DNA of 64,000 bases from Rhizobiaceae bacterium. Lineage in GTDB: Bacteria; Pseudomonadota; Alphaproteobacteria; Rhizobiales; Rhizobiaceae. The position numbers and the translations under genes are program-made. Below are positions 16,616 to 26,462 of this stretch, in pieces (the first letter of the stretch is position 1; each line of letters begins with the position of its first letter). Under the pieces are notes generated by a model. That model saw nothing but the letters and a program-made list of their open reading frames with translations, ran no database searches and was not told where the DNA came from. Where the stretch lies: assembly GCA_905339215.1 (NCBI GenBank), contig CAJPFN010000011.1:1-64000 (forward strand). Reading direction: 5' to 3'.

Positions 16616-17890
16616 TCAGCTGCCGAAGATGTTGCTGAAGCGCTTGCGCACGCCGCCGAGCAGGCCCGGCTTGGGCTCCGGCTCCGCGGCTGCCTCGGCA
16701 GGCTGCGCGGCCTCGGCTTCCGGCTTCGCCGCGGCGGCATCCTTCGCGGCCTGGGCGAGGGCTGCAGCAGCGGCCTTCTCCTCTTCGGCTCGCTTCTTCG
16801 CGGCGATCTTCTCTTCCTCGGCCTTCTTCTTCTCGGCTTCGGCGGCCTCGATCGCGGCCATGCGGCGGCCGGCGGGCGAATCGATGCGTCCCTTGCGGTC
16901 GGTCGTCTCGACGACGACGCCTTCCTCGACCATGTCCGGCGGCTCCAGCGAGACGCGTTCGCCGCGGGCCCTCTTCTTCGTCCATTCCTGGACCATCCTG
17001 GCCTCCTTGAGACCGTGGATCGACGGCCGCGGCGGGATCGCCGAGCTGCTGCCGACGGCGGCGTTGAACGCGGCGTCATAGCTCGACTTGTAGGTCTGGT
17101 AGGCGGCGGTAAGGGTCGAAGGCTGGGTGGTCGGCGGACAGGGTCCGGTCGGGGAGAAGGTCGCGCCTTCCTCGGCGAGCTGGTTGAAGACGTAGCGCTT
17201 TTCGCAGACGTCGACCTTGGGCGGGACCTTGGTGATCTCGAAGTGGTCGTAGCCTTCCTTCAGCATCGTCCAGAACTCGTAGTTCGGGTCGTTGCGGTAG
17301 CGCGCCATGTTGGCCGCCGTCATGCGGAAGGGAAACGCCTGGATCTGGAACTCCGTCTGGCCGCCGCGGAAGGCGTCGCGGCCGAACGCGTAGATCTGCT
17401 CGATCTGCTCGTCGGTCATGGAATAGCACCCGGACGACGAGCAGGCGCCATGGACCATCAGGTTCGAGCCCGTGCGTCCGTGCGCCCGGTCGTAGGCGTT
17501 CGGATAGCCCATGTTGAAGGCGAGGTGATAGCTCGAGTTCGGGTTCATCTGCGCCGGCCTGACCGTGTAGAAGCCTTCGGGGGCCTGGCGATCGCCTTCG
17601 ATGAACTTCGGCCCGAGCTGGCCGGACCACTTGCAGATGTCGTAGGAGGCGATGACATCGAAGCGGCCGTTCGACTTCTGCTTCCAGATCTCGAGCTTGC
17701 CCTCTTCCTTGAAGATGCGCGCCATCACGGGCGACGTGCGGTTCATCCCCTTGGCGTTCATCTGGGCGATGATTTCGGACGGGAGCTTCTTCTCGGCCTT
17801 CGGCGCGAAGTCGCCGTAGGAGCCTTCGGTGCAGCCGGCCACGGCAAGCGCGGCGATCAGCAGTGCGGTGCGGGCTACGCTGGAAATCAT
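16616..17890 (-). CDS. L,D-transpeptidase lipoprotein (YkuD/YafK type)
   Basis: The start is ATG 17890, which gives MISSVARTALLIAALAVAGC, a lipoprotein signal with lipobox AVAGC. An upstream in-frame extension would bury that signal. The 424-residue protein has the YkuD catalytic motif HGACSSSGCYSMT around residues 146-158, with the second Cys as nucleophile. The C-terminal third is an Ala/Glu/Lys coiled-coil-like segment. It would cross-link peptidoglycan or attach proteins to it from the periplasmic side. It is upstream of the TusA-like gene in the same direction. Confidence 0.9.
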   Translation of the reverse strand: MISSVARTALLIAALAVAGCTEGSYGDFAPKAEKKLPSEIIAQMNAKGMNRTSPVMARIFKEEGKLEIWKQKSNGRFDVIASYDICKWSGQLGPKFIEGDRQAPEGFYTVRPAQMNPNSSYHLAFNMGYPNAYDRAHGRTGSNLMVHGACSSSGCYSMTDEQIEQIYAFGRDAFRGGQTEFQIQAFPFRMTAANMARYRNDPNYEFWTMLKEGYDHFEITKVPPKVDVCEKRYVFNQLAEEGATFSPTGPCPPTTQPSTLTAAYQTYKSSYDAAFNAAVGSSSAIPPRPSIHGLKEARMVQEWTKKRARGERVSLEPPDMVEEGVVVETTDRKGRIDSPAGRRMAAIEAAEAEKKKAEEEKIAAKKRAEEEKAAAAALAQAAKDAAAAKPEAEAAQPAEAAAEPEPKPGLLGGVRKRFSNIFGS

Positions 17891-18104
17891 GCTCTCGAAA
17901 TCATCTTCTTTTGCCCGGCGCGTCGGCTTGGCCGCGCCCGGCCGATTGGCTTTCCGGCACACTAGGTGCGTTAACCTTGAGAAACGATTACCGCAAGCGT
18001 CCGGCAATCCTCCCTCACGCCATTGTCATTGAACGTCGCGAGGCGGCGTTTTTATGGCAAAACGGTGTCGTGGCCGACGCGCCGCCCGCGGAGGGCCGCA
18101 CCTG

Positions 18105-19055
18105 TCAGAGGTTGCGGCCGATCGCCAGGAATTTCTCGCGGCGCTGCTCGCGGAAATCCATGTTCGATGCGGCGAGTTCGCGCAGGCCGGCGGCGATCTG
18201 GTCGCCGGCTGCGGCGATGACCGTGTCGGGGGCCCGGTGGGCGCCACCGAGAGGCTCGGATACGATGCCGTCGATGATCTTGAGGTCGAGGAGGTCCTGC
18301 GCCGTGATCTTCATCGACGTGGCGGCGTCCTTGGCGCGGGTCGAATCGTGCCAGAGGATCGAGGCTGCGCCCTCCGGCGAAATCACCGAGTAGATGGCGT
18401 GCTCCAGCATGTAGACGCGGTTCGCCGTGGCGATGGCGATGGCGCCGCCGGAACCGCCCTCGCCGATGATCATGGAAAGCGACGGCACCTTCAACGCCAG
18501 GCAGCAGGAGGTGGAGCGGGCGATCGCCTCGGCCTGGCCGCGCTCCTCGGCGCCGATGCCGGGATAGGCGCCCGCCGTGTCGACGAGGCTGATGACCGGC
18601 ACGCCGAAGCGGTCGGCCAGTTCCATGATGCGCACGGCCTTGCGGTAGCCCTCGGGCTTGGCCATGCCGAAATTGTGCTTCAACCGCGTCTTGGTGTCGG
18701 AACCCTTCTCCTGGCCGATGACGGCCACCGGCTCGCCGCGGAAGCGGGCAAAGCCGCCGACGATGGCGTGGTCCTCGCCGAAGGCGCGGTCGCCGGCGAG
18801 CGGCGTGAAATCGGTGAACAGGGAGCGCAGGTAGTCGACGCAATGCGGCCGGTCCGGGTGGCGCGCGACCTGAGCCTTCTGCCAGGGCGTCAGCGCCCGG
18901 TAGACGTCGCGGAGCGCTTCCTTCGACCGCTTTTCCAGGCGGACGATCTCGTCGCCGACATCGACGGACTCGCCGTTCTCCGCGAGCTTCTTCAGCTCGA
19001 TGATCTTGCCCTCGAGATCGGCGACGGGCTTTTCGAAATCGAGGTAGTTGTACAT
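18105..19055 (-). CDS. accA: Acetyl-CoA carboxylase carboxyltransferase subunit alpha
   Basis: Start ATG 19055 gives [18 protein letters not shown], the standard AccA N-terminus, and 316 residues, the expected length; an upstream frame extension is not homologous. The carboxyltransferase core contains [18 protein letters not shown] and [13 protein letters not shown] with [11 protein letters not shown]. AccA and AccD transfer carboxyl from biotin-AccB to acetyl-CoA to give malonyl-CoA for fatty acid synthesis. It lies just downstream of xerD on the same strand. Confidence 0.97.
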   Translation of the reverse strand: MYNYLDFEKPVADLEGKIIELKKLAENGESVDVGDEIVRLEKRSKEALRDVYRALTPWQKAQVARHPDRPHCVDYLRSLFTDFTPLAGDRAFGEDHAIVGGFARFRGEPVAVIGQEKGSDTKTRLKHNFGMAKPEGYRKAVRIMELADRFGVPVISLVDTAGAYPGIGAEERGQAEAIARSTSCCLALKVPSLSMIIGEGGSGGAIAIATANRVYMLEHAIYSVISPEGAASILWHDSTRAKDAATSMKITAQDLLDLKIIDGIVSEPLGGAHRAPDTVIAAAGDQIAAGLRELAASNMDFREQRREKFLAIGRNL

Positions 19056-19151
19056 CTTCGATCGAACCAGGCGCGGGATGCGCATCGACGGGAGCGGGGT
19101 GGACGGCAATGCCCACGGCCCGGAATTCGACCTCACATAGCGACGCGGCGC

Positions 19152-20078
19152 CTAATCGGCAAGCGGATGGTGGTCGTTGACCAGCCGCACCAGCCGCTCC
19201 TCCAGGACATGCGTGTAGATCTGGGTGGTCGAGATGTCTGAATGGCCGAGCAGCTGCTGCACGGCCCTGAGATCGGCGCCGTTCTGCAGGAGGTGGCTGG
19301 CAAAGGCGTGGCGCAGCACGTGCGGCGAAACCTTGGCGGCGGAAATCCCGGCGCGCGCCGCGAGGCTCTTCAGGTCCCGGGCGAAGACCTGGCGCGGCAG
19401 GTGGCCGCTCTCCGACGTCGAGGGAAACAGCCAGGGGCTCCCGGCGAGCCGGGGCTCGGCCTGCCGTTCGAGCATCCAGGCGCGCATGGCGGCGCGCGCC
19501 TTCGCCGACAGCGGTACCATGCGGTCCTTGGCGCCCTTGCCGCGCACGGTGAAGAAGCGGTCGTCGCGCGCCGCCACGCCGGCCGGCAGGCCGACCAGCT
19601 CGGAGACGCGCAGCCCGGTCGCGTAGAGCACCTCGACCAGCGCATGGAGGCGCACCGCGGCGAGGCGGCTTCCGGGGCTGAGCGAGGCGTCCGCGGCTTC
19701 CACCGCGGCGCGGTCGAGCAGGCGGCCGGTCTCGGCCTCGCTCATGACCTTGGGCAGCGGCCGGCCGCGCCGCGGGGCATCGACCGTGCCGGTCGGATCG
19801 TCCTGGCGCAGCCCTTCCGCATAGAGGAACTTGAAGAACTGGCGGAGCGCCGAGAGCTTGCGCGCCTGCGATGACGGGGCGAAGCCGCGCGCGGCGATCC
19901 CGGCGACGTAGGCCCGTATATCCGCGCTTGCGGCGCCCGCCAGCCCGCCCGGAGCGGCCGACAGATGCTCCGCGGCGTCTTCGAGGTCCCGGCGATAGGA
20001 GGCGAGCGTGTTATCGCTGGCGCCGCGCTCGGCGCTCATCATCTCGAGGAACGCCTCGATGCGCAGGCCGCTCTTCAT
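19152..20078 (-). CDS. xerD: Site-specific tyrosine recombinase XerD
   Basis: 308 residues. The N-terminal SAM-like domain ([20 protein letters not shown]) is followed by the catalytic domain with Arg in [27 protein letters not shown] and the nucleophile in TQIYTH. This is the chromosomal dimer-resolution recombinase rather than a phage integrase: it has the XerC/D length and sits in the conserved neighbourhood accA-xerD / aroK. XerC and the dif site are not in this window. Confidence 0.94.
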   Translation of the reverse strand: MKSGLRIEAFLEMMSAERGASDNTLASYRRDLEDAAEHLSAAPGGLAGAASADIRAYVAGIAARGFAPSSQARKLSALRQFFKFLYAEGLRQDDPTGTVDAPRRGRPLPKVMSEAETGRLLDRAAVEAADASLSPGSRLAAVRLHALVEVLYATGLRVSELVGLPAGVAARDDRFFTVRGKGAKDRMVPLSAKARAAMRAWMLERQAEPRLAGSPWLFPSTSESGHLPRQVFARDLKSLAARAGISAAKVSPHVLRHAFASHLLQNGADLRAVQQLLGHSDISTTQIYTHVLEERLVRLVNDHHPLAD

Positions 20079-20082
20079 CGCG

Positions 20083-20235
20083 CTACTGCTGCGGCGGATT
20101 CAGCTTTTCGGCGGGTATGCGCACGGTCATCTCGCCCTTCTTGGGCTCGACGAAGATCACCAGCGCGAACATCGCCGCATAAGCGAGGCCGATCAGCACG
20201 GCGATGGTCATGAGGAAACGGAAAAGGGTCGGCAT
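20083..20235 (-). CDS. Small single-pass membrane protein between xerD and aroK
   Basis: A 50-residue frame opens with ATG 20235 and stops at 20083, four bases before the xerD start codon on the same strand. It has one strong membrane helix (about residues 9-29, [20 protein letters not shown]) and a charged, proline-containing tail ([17 protein letters not shown]). I recall a comparable small ORF at this position in related rhizobia, but cannot check that here. Function is unknown. Translation with xerD could be coupled. Confidence 0.75.
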   Translation of the reverse strand: MPTLFRFLMTIAVLIGLAYAAMFALVIFVEPKKGEMTVRIPAEKLNPPQQ

Positions 20236-20336
20236 CTGCTTGGTCCGCTCGGCTGCTGCGCTTTTCTGTCCCGTACCTGTGCCCTTATGGGACGGGGTGG
20301 CGGGCTTTTCAAGTGCGCCGCGGCGGCCGGGGCCGC

Positions 20337-20365
20337 TTGACGCGTCCAGCCTTTTGATGTCGATA
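20337..20365 (+). promoter_or_regulatory. Candidate sigma-70 promoter for aroK
   Basis: TTGACG (20337-20342) and TCGATA (20360-20365) are separated by 17 bp and end 22 bp before the aroK start codon. The -35 is near-perfect; the -10 is weak but acceptable in alphaproteobacteria. It would drive the overlapping genes aroK, aroB and the CBS-domain gene. Confidence 0.45.
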
Positions 20366-20387
20366 CGCCCGCAGCGGAAGGGTCAGG

Positions 20388-20996
20388 ATGACGAACGAGA
20401 GCAAACCGGCGGACCGTTTGCATGCCGCGCTTCTCGAGCGCCTCGGCAACCGTTCCATCGTCTTCATCGGGCTGATGGGAGCCGGCAAGACGGCGATCGG
20501 CCGCCGGGTGGCGGCGACGCTCGGCCTCGCCTTCATCGACAGCGACCACGAGATCGAGACGGTGTCGCGCATGACGATACCGGAACTCTTCGAACGCTAC
20601 GGCGAGGCCGAGTTCCGGGCGCTCGAGCAGCGGGTGATCGCGCGCATCCTGGAGAACGGGCCGCTGGTCCTGTCGACCGGCGGCGGCGCCTACATGAGCG
20701 AACAGACGCGCAAGGCGATCGCCGATCACGGCGTCTGCATCTGGCTGAAGGCCGATCTCGAGACGCTGATGGAGCGCGTGGTCAAGAAGCAGAACCGCCC
20801 GCTGCTGAAGACGGCCGACCCGCGCGCGGTCATGCAGAAGCTGATGGACGAGCGCTACCCGGTCTACGCCAAGGCGGACGCGACGGTGGCGACCCGCCAG
20901 GAACGCAAGGAAGTGATCGCCGACGAGGTGGTCGCCGCCCTGTGGTCGCTGCTCGGCCTGGAAAACGAGACACAGGCCGCGGAGGAGAAACAATGA
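20388..20996 (+). CDS. aroK: Shikimate kinase
   Basis: 202 residues. P-loop [13 protein letters not shown] near residue 28, shikimate-binding DSDHEIE, the FRALE segment, STGGGAY (Walker B-like) and the lid NRPLL are all present. It phosphorylates shikimate on the way to chorismate. The stop overlaps the aroB start as ATGA at 20993-20996, and an aroK-aroB pair is the normal arrangement. Confidence 0.97.
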   Translation: MTNESKPADRLHAALLERLGNRSIVFIGLMGAGKTAIGRRVAATLGLAFIDSDHEIETVSRMTIPELFERYGEAEFRALEQRVIARILENGPLVLSTGGGAYMSEQTRKAIADHGVCIWLKADLETLMERVVKKQNRPLLKTADPRAVMQKLMDERYPVYAKADATVATRQERKEVIADEVVAALWSLLGLENETQAAEEKQ

Positions 20997-22114
20997 CGCA
21001 GTCCGAAGCGGTCGCGGTCGAAGTGGGGCTGGGAGACCGCGCCTACGACATCCTCATCGGCCCGGGCCTGCTCTCCCGCGCCGGGAGCGAGATTGCGCGG
21101 CGACTGCCCGGCGTACGCGCGGCGATCGTCACCGACGAGAACCTGGCGCGGGTGCACCTCGCCACGCTGACCGCCGGCCTCGACACGGCGGGGATCCAGG
21201 CAACGCCGATCGTGCTGCCCGCCGGCGAGAAGACGAAGAGCTTTGCCGCGCTGCAGGAGGTCGTCGACGGCGTCCTTGCCGCCCGGCTCGAACGGCGTGA
21301 TGTCGTGATTGCGCTCGGCGGCGGCGTGATGGGCGACCTCGCCGGCTTCGCCGCGGGGATCGTGCGCCGCGGCATGGGCTTCGTCCAGGTGCCGACCTCG
21401 CTGCTGGCGCAGGTCGATTCCTCGGTCGGCGGCAAGACGGGAATCAATACCGGCCGCGGCAAGAACCTCGTCGGCGTCTTCCACCAGCCGCGGCTGGTTC
21501 TGGCCGACACCGACGCGCTCGACACGCTGCCGCCGCGCGAGTTCCGTGCCGGCTACGCCGAGGTGGTGAAGTACGGCCTGATCGACCGGCCCGATTTCTT
21601 CGCCTGGCTCGAGGCGAACTGGCGCGAGGTCTTCGCCGGCGGCGCGGCGCGGACCGAGGCGATCGCCGAATCCTGCCGCGCCAAGGCCGACGTCGTGGCG
21701 CGCGACGAGTTCGAGACGGGCGACCGCGCGCTGCTCAACCTCGGCCACACCTTCGGCCACGCGCTGGAGGCGGCGACCGACTATGACGGTGCCCGCCTCG
21801 TCCATGGCGAGGGCGTTGCCATCGGCCTTGCGCTCGCGCACCGCTTTTCGGCACGGCTGAATCTCGCCAGCCCGGACGACGCCCGACGCGTCGAGGCGCA
21901 CCTCCAGGCGGTCGGCCTGCCGTGGCGCCTCGCCGACGTGCCGGGCGGCCTGCCCGGGGCCGAGCGGCTGCTCGAATTCATCCAACAGGACAAGAAGGTC
22001 TCGCGCGGTGCGCTGACCTTCATCCTCACCCACGGGATCGGTCAGTCCTTCATCGCCAGGGACGTGCCTGTCTCGGAGGTTCTGGCTTTCCTCAGGGAGA
22101 ATCAACCGGGATGA
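20993..22114 (+). CDS. aroB: 3-dehydroquinate synthase
   Basis: 373 residues from ATG 20993, in the ATGA overlap with aroK. NAD-binding [14 protein letters not shown] and [19 protein letters not shown], and the metal-site region [12 protein letters not shown] with HGEGVAIG, identify AroB. It converts DAHP to 3-dehydroquinate in the shikimate pathway. Its stop again overlaps the next start as ATGA at 22111-22114. Confidence 0.97.
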   Translation: MTQSEAVAVEVGLGDRAYDILIGPGLLSRAGSEIARRLPGVRAAIVTDENLARVHLATLTAGLDTAGIQATPIVLPAGEKTKSFAALQEVVDGVLAARLERRDVVIALGGGVMGDLAGFAAGIVRRGMGFVQVPTSLLAQVDSSVGGKTGINTGRGKNLVGVFHQPRLVLADTDALDTLPPREFRAGYAEVVKYGLIDRPDFFAWLEANWREVFAGGAARTEAIAESCRAKADVVARDEFETGDRALLNLGHTFGHALEAATDYDGARLVHGEGVAIGLALAHRFSARLNLASPDDARRVEAHLQAVGLPWRLADVPGGLPGAERLLEFIQQDKKVSRGALTFILTHGIGQSFIARDVPVSEVLAFLRENQPG

Positions 22115-23388
22115 GCGAATTCTGGATCACCGGCGGGATCATCTTCGCGATGATCGTCCTTTCGTTCCTGTTTTCCGGCACCGAGACCGGGATGACGGCC
22201 GCCTCCAAGGCAAGGCTGCATTCGCTGGCTGCCGGCGGCGACGAGCGCGCTACCGCCGTGGAGCGGCTGATCGAACGCAAGGACCGGCTCGTCGGCGCCC
22301 TGCTCATCGGCAACAACCTGGTCAACATCCTCGCCTCGGCGCTGGCGACCAGCCTGCTGCTCTCCATCTTCGGCGAAAACGGCGTCATCTACGCCACCCT
22401 GGCGATGACGGTGATCCTCGTCATCTTCTCGGAGATCCTGCCGAAATCGCTGGCGCTGTACCGGCCGGAGCAGTTCGCTCTCGTCGTGTCGCCCTTCGCC
22501 AGGTTGGTCGTCTTCCTGTTCGGGCCGATCTCGTCGGCGGCCAATTTCGTCGTGCGCGGCATCCTCTGGTTCTTCGGCGTCAGCCTGTCGCGCGACGCGC
22601 CGATGGTCTCGGCGCACGAGGAACTGCGCGGCACCGTCGAGGTGCTGCACCGCGAGGGTGCTTTCGTGAAGCAGGAGCGCGACCGGGTGGGCGGCCTGCT
22701 CGACCTCGCCGAACTCGAAGTGTCGGACATCATGGTCCACCGCACCGCGATGCGCCTGGTCAACGCCGACGACACCCCTGACGTCGTCGTGCGCGAGATC
22801 CTGCAGAGCCCCTATACCCGCATGCCGCTCTACCGGGAGACGGCCGACAACATCGTCGGCGTCGTCCACGCCAAGGACCTGCTGCGCGCGCTCCACGAGG
22901 TCGGCAACGACCCGACGCGCATCGACATCATGAAGGTGGCGACGAAGCCGTGGTTCGTTCCTGACACGACCAGCCTGCACGACCAGCTGAACGAGTTCCT
23001 GCGCCGCAAGGCCCATGTCGCCATCGTCGTCGACGAGTATGGCGAGGTCGAAGGCCTGGTGACGCTGGAGGACATCATCGAGGAGATCGTCGGCGAGATC
23101 GCCGACGAGCACGACGTCGCCGTCCAGGGCGTGAAGAAGGAGGCCGACGGCTCGATCGTCGTCGACGGGTCGGTGCCGATCCGCGACCTGAACCGCGCGC
23201 TCGACTGGTCACTGCCGGACGAAGAGGCGACGACGATCGCCGGCCTGGTCATCCACGAGACCCAGTCGATCCCCGAGGAGAAGCAGGCCTTCACCTTTCA
23301 CGGCAAGCGCTTCATCGTCATGAAGCGCGAGAAGAACCGGATCGTGAAGCTGAGGATCAAGGACGCGACTCAGTCGGGCGCCAAGTGA
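22111..23388 (+). CDS. DUF21/CBS-domain membrane protein (CorC/HlyC family transporter)
   Basis: 425 residues. The N-terminal DUF21 domain has about four membrane helices (start [24 protein letters not shown], the SGxETG motif included). Two CBS domains lie at about 200-330 ([38 protein letters not shown]), and a CorC_HlyC domain is at the C-terminus. Such proteins are linked to Mg/Co efflux or magnesium homeostasis, with adenine nucleotides sensed by CBS. It is the last gene of the aroK-aroB transcript, an arrangement I associate with rhizobia. Confidence 0.9.
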   Translation: MSEFWITGGIIFAMIVLSFLFSGTETGMTAASKARLHSLAAGGDERATAVERLIERKDRLVGALLIGNNLVNILASALATSLLLSIFGENGVIYATLAMTVILVIFSEILPKSLALYRPEQFALVVSPFARLVVFLFGPISSAANFVVRGILWFFGVSLSRDAPMVSAHEELRGTVEVLHREGAFVKQERDRVGGLLDLAELEVSDIMVHRTAMRLVNADDTPDVVVREILQSPYTRMPLYRETADNIVGVVHAKDLLRALHEVGNDPTRIDIMKVATKPWFVPDTTSLHDQLNEFLRRKAHVAIVVDEYGEVEGLVTLEDIIEEIVGEIADEHDVAVQGVKKEADGSIVVDGSVPIRDLNRALDWSLPDEEATTIAGLVIHETQSIPEEKQAFTFHGKRFIVMKREKNRIVKLRIKDATQSGAK

Positions 23389-23426
23389 CCAGGGCTCCGA
23401 ATCCGGGTTGATGAAGCCGCAATCGA

Positions 23427-23486
23427 CCCCCTCTCCGCCTCGCTTCGCTCCGCCACCCACTTCGTGGGGGAGGAGGGGAGCCAGGC
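23427..23486. repeat. Intergenic palindromic repeat, second copy
   Basis: After the CBS-protein gene comes a GC-rich segment with CCCCCTCTCCGCC, CGCTTCGC and a CCCAC/GTGGG hairpin around TTC, ending in GGGGGAGGAGGGG. Its composition and hairpin loops resemble the element at 8529-8656, though the order is not identical. It probably belongs to the same dispersed class and may end the aro operon. Confidence 0.5.
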
Positions 23487-23539
23487 TGGACGGCCATCCT
23501 CTCCACCCGGAACGCCAATTCGAGTTCGCAACCTTGTCT

Positions 23540-23582
23540 AATGACCATGGTCATTGACCATAGTCATATCCTGTCCTAATTT
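23540..23582 (+). promoter_or_regulatory. Promoter with two palindromic operators for the toxin-antitoxin pair
   Basis: AATGACCATGGTCATT (23540-23555) is a perfect 16-bp palindrome. The motif TGACCAT(G/A)GTCA occurs twice, at 23542-23553 and 23555-23566. A promoter fits over the second copy: TTGACC (23554-23559), a 17-bp spacer and TAATTT (23577-23582). Binding of antitoxin or complex here would block the -35, the usual autoregulation of such modules. Confidence 0.7.
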
Positions 23583-23610
23583 CCTTGTTCGAATGGACGA
23601 GGAGGTGGAG

Positions 23611-23844
23611 ATGGCGGTGCGGGTTTCGAAATCCGAATTCAAGGCCAAGGCGCTGGAGTACTTCAGGCGCGTTGAGGCCAGCGGCGAGCCGCTCGTCATC
23701 ACCGATCACGGACGACCGAGCCTCGAGCTGCGGAAGATCACGGAAGACCAGCGCGATCCTTTCGAGATTCTGAAAGGAACGCTGCTCCATTATGACCGTC
23801 CCCTCGATCCGGTAGACGACGAAGAGTGGGAAGCACTCAAATGA
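23611..23844 (+). CDS. Phd/YefM-type antitoxin
   Basis: 77 residues from ATG 23611, which is preceded by GAGGAGG; in-frame starts upstream are less well placed. MAVRVSKSEFKAKALEYFRRVE followed by GEPLVITDHGRPSLEL is the Phd/YefM DNA-binding fold, and the acidic C-terminus (DPVDDEEWEALK) would wrap the toxin. The stop overlaps the toxin start as ATGA at 23841-23844. It likely binds the palindromes just upstream. Confidence 0.88.
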   Translation: MAVRVSKSEFKAKALEYFRRVEASGEPLVITDHGRPSLELRKITEDQRDPFEILKGTLLHYDRPLDPVDDEEWEALK

Positions 23845-24239
23845 TCGCAGTCGACACCCACGCGCTAATATGGTGGGTCACGGGCGAGGCCGCGAAATTG
23901 AGCCCCGCCGGCAAACGCGCCCTGGACAGCGAATTACTGGGAGGAAAGGTCTACGTTTCGTCCATAACGGCCTGGGAGATCGCAATACTGGTCACCCGCG
24001 GCCGGATCGAACTGGCGATCGATCCGCTACGGTGGCTGGCGATCGTGGGCCGCATCGAAGCGGTCGAATTCGTGCCGATCGACAACGAGATCGCCGTTCG
24101 CAGCACGCATCTCGGCGACGGGTTCCACAAAGACCCGGCGGACCGGTTCATCGTCGCCATGTGCATGAAGATGGGCGTGCCATTGGTCACGGCCGACGAC
24201 AAGATCAGGCGCTATCCGCACGTCACCACGATCTGGTAG
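23841..24239 (+). CDS. PIN-domain toxin (VapC-like)
   Basis: 132 residues with the PIN acidic residues Asp5 (MIAVDTH), Glu46 (SITAWEI), Asp101 (DPADRFIVA) and Asp119/120 (TADDKI), which bind Mg for RNA cleavage. It is translationally coupled to a Phd-type antitoxin, a common combination for PIN toxins. It probably cuts a tRNA or other RNA when released. Nothing suggests inactivation. The pair is inserted between the aro operon and bolA. Confidence 0.9.
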   Translation: MIAVDTHALIWWVTGEAAKLSPAGKRALDSELLGGKVYVSSITAWEIAILVTRGRIELAIDPLRWLAIVGRIEAVEFVPIDNEIAVRSTHLGDGFHKDPADRFIVAMCMKMGVPLVTADDKIRRYPHVTTIW

Positions 24240-24281
24240 ACGTATTCGCGTCCGACCGGTGGCGTCCCGGCGCCCGTCCGG

Positions 24282-24584
24282 CTACCACCGTGTCTTTTCG
24301 CCCGGCGCGGCCGGCTCGATGGCGAGCGCGTGCACGCCGGCCTTCAGATCGGCAGCGAGCACGGCATTGACGGCGCGATGGCGCTCGATGCGGCTCATGC
24401 CGGCGAATGCGGGTGCGACGATACGCACGCGGAAATGCGTCTCCCCGGATCCGTCGAAGACCGCGTCGTGGCCGTCCTCGAGGTGATGGTGGCCGGCGTG
24501 GAGATGGCTCTCGTTGACAACTTCGAGCCGCTCGGGCGAGAAGGCCTCGGCGAGTCTCGCTTCCATGTTCGACTGTCTGGACAT
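24282..24584 (-). CDS. bolA: BolA family protein
   Basis: 100 residues from ATG 24584 (an internal ATG at 24566 is also possible). The BolA fold signature is clear: LEVVNESHLHAGHH, then GETHFRVRIVAPAFAGMSRIERHRAVNAVLA. The conserved His and the loop after it can coordinate an Fe-S cluster with a monothiol glutaredoxin. It is divergent from the J-domain gene at 24732 across a 147-bp spacer, an arrangement I associate with rhizobial cobST loci. Confidence 0.93.
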   Translation of the reverse strand: MSRQSNMEARLAEAFSPERLEVVNESHLHAGHHHLEDGHDAVFDGSGETHFRVRIVAPAFAGMSRIERHRAVNAVLAADLKAGVHALAIEPAAPGEKTRW

Positions 24585-24731
24585 TTCACCCGGTCTCCAC
24601 CACATGTGCGTCGTCGTCGCGACGGATGCCGATCGCAAGAAAAAATTAGGCCGCGATTCAGCGGTTAGGGCGATCATCAGCAAAATGTCAATTCTTGTAT
24701 CGGGCGGCGAACGTCCCATAATCGGAATCAG

Positions 24732-25346
24732 ATGAAGCCCTATTCCAAATATTTCGAACGCATCCGCGTTCGGCCGGACCCGGAGGCCGAGCTGAAGCCG
24801 CGCGCGCCGCGCTGCCAATGGGACGGCTGCGACGAGGCCGGCACTCACCGCGCGCCGGTGGGGCGCATGCGCGAAGGCGAGTACTTCAAGTTCTGCTTCG
24901 ACCACGTGCGCGAGTACAACAAGGGTTTCAACTACTTCTCCGGTCTCGCCGACAGCGAGATCGCCCGCTTCCAGAAGGAGGCTCTCACCGGTCATCGCCC
25001 CACCTGGTCGATGGGCGTCAACGCGGCGGCGCGTTCCTCGCCCGACATCGCCCAGCAGCGGTCGGGCCGCGCCGGCTACTACAACCGCATGCGCGACCCC
25101 TACAACCTCTTCGGCGACCGCGACAACGCGCGGCCACGCGAGCGCAAGGCCAAGCCGCTGGAGGCGAAGGCGCTGGACACGCTCGGCCTCGACGTCCGCG
25201 CCACGGCCACGGAGATCAAGGCTCGCTACAAGGAACTGGTGAAGCGCCACCATCCGGACGCCAACGGCGGCGATCGCGGTTCGGAGGACCGCTTCCGCGA
25301 CGTGCTGCAAGCCTACCGCGTGCTCAAGCAGGCCGGTTTGTGTTGA
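24732..25346 (+). CDS. J-domain (DnaJ-like) protein
   Basis: 204 residues. The C-terminal 65 residues form a J domain (LDTLGLDVRATATEIKARYK, then KRHHPDANGGDRG with the HPD tripeptide near residue 177). The N-terminal part has CQWDGCDEAG and FCFDHVREYN, a possible small Cys/His metal site around residues 28-57. It would stimulate an Hsp70; the client is unknown. Its position before cobS suggests a link to cobaltochelatase, but this is inference. Confidence 0.9.
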   Translation: MKPYSKYFERIRVRPDPEAELKPRAPRCQWDGCDEAGTHRAPVGRMREGEYFKFCFDHVREYNKGFNYFSGLADSEIARFQKEALTGHRPTWSMGVNAAARSSPDIAQQRSGRAGYYNRMRDPYNLFGDRDNARPRERKAKPLEAKALDTLGLDVRATATEIKARYKELVKRHHPDANGGDRGSEDRFRDVLQAYRVLKQAGLC

Positions 25347-25370
25347 GCCAGCGCCGGGGTGCGGCTTTTT
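25346..25370 (+). terminator. Weak Rho-independent-like terminator after the J-domain gene
   Basis: AGCC (25346-25349) pairs with GGCT (25363-25366), with an additional inner GC/GC pairing and a five-base T-run (25366-25370). The stem is short and interrupted, so only partial termination before cobS is likely. Confidence 0.35.
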
Positions 25371-25463
25371 CCAACTTTCTTCCGGCGGCAAAAGGCTCTA
25401 AGACCGCCGCCGAAACCACGGATATTTGCCGGCTGATCCCAGGCAGCCGCGCGTGAGGACGTC

Positions 25464-26450
25464 ATGAACAAGGTCGATCGCGATATCACCAACCTTCCCG
25501 ACACCACCGTGTCGGTGAAGGAGAAGTTCGGCTTCGATTCCAGGATGGTGGTGCCGGCCTATTCGGTGGCGACCGAACACGTTCCCGACCTCGACCCCGA
25601 CTACCTGTTCGACCAGCAGACCACGCTCGCCATCCTGTCGGGCTTCGCCTTCAACCGCCGCGTCATGGTCTCCGGCTATCACGGCACCGGCAAGTCGACC
25701 CATATCGAGCAGGTCGCGGCGCGCCTCAACTGGCCGATGGTCCGCGTCAACCTCGACAGCCATGTCAGCCGCATCGACCTCGTCGGCAAGGACGCCATCG
25801 TCGTCAAGGACGGCATGCAGGTCACCGAGTTCCGCGACGGCATCCTTCCCTGGGCCTACCAGCACAACGTGGCGCTGTGCTTCGACGAGTACGACGCCGG
25901 CCGCCCCGACGTGATGTTCGTCATCCAGCGCGTTCTCGAATCCTCGGGCCGCCTGACCCTGCTCGACCAGAGCCGGGTGATCCGGCCGCATCCGGCCTTT
26001 CGCCTGTTCGCCACGGCGAACACGGTCGGGCTGGGCGACACGACCGGTCTCTATCACGGCACCCAGCAGATCAACCAGGCGCAGATGGACCGCTGGTCTA
26101 TCGTGACGACGCTGAACTACCTGCCCCACGACAACGAGGTCGCGATCGTGCTGGCCAAGGCCAAGCATTACCGCCACGACAAGGGCAAGGACATCGTCAA
26201 CAAGATGGTCCGCGTCGCCGACATGACGCGCTCGGCCTTCATCAACGGCGACCTGTCGACGGTGATGAGCCCGCGCACGGTGATCACCTGGGCCGAGAAC
26301 GCCGAGATCTTCGGCTCGATCGGCATGGCCTTCCGGCTCACCTTCCTGAACAAGTGCGACGAACTCGAGCGCGCCGTGGTGGCCGAGTTCTACCAGCGCG
26401 CCTTCGGCGAGGAACTGCCCGAGAGCGCGGCCAACGTCGTGCTGGGGTGA
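25464..26450 (+). CDS. cobS: Aerobic cobaltochelatase subunit CobS
   Basis: 328 residues, the standard length. It is an AAA+ ATPase with Walker [10 protein letters not shown] at residues 71-79 and Walker [15 protein letters not shown] near 140. With CobT and CobN it inserts cobalt into hydrogenobyrinic acid a,c-diamide in the aerobic B12 pathway. cobT follows after 12 bases; cobN is not in this window. Confidence 0.97.
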   Translation: MNKVDRDITNLPDTTVSVKEKFGFDSRMVVPAYSVATEHVPDLDPDYLFDQQTTLAILSGFAFNRRVMVSGYHGTGKSTHIEQVAARLNWPMVRVNLDSHVSRIDLVGKDAIVVKDGMQVTEFRDGILPWAYQHNVALCFDEYDAGRPDVMFVIQRVLESSGRLTLLDQSRVIRPHPAFRLFATANTVGLGDTTGLYHGTQQINQAQMDRWSIVTTLNYLPHDNEVAIVLAKAKHYRHDKGKDIVNKMVRVADMTRSAFINGDLSTVMSPRTVITWAENAEIFGSIGMAFRLTFLNKCDELERAVVAEFYQRAFGEELPESAANVVLG

Positions 26451-26462
26451 TCTGGGGAAGCG

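Noticed and set aside
18032-18053. Hairpin AACGTCGC / GCGGCGTT followed by T residues on the plus strand
   Set aside because: It looks like a terminator on the plus strand, but no plus-strand gene leads into it; genes on both sides are on the minus strand. A small RNA ending here cannot be excluded, yet no promoter was found for one.
19152-20078. Tyrosine recombinase as sign of an integrated element
   Set aside because: Sequence, length and the accA/aroK neighbourhood identify it as the housekeeping XerD.
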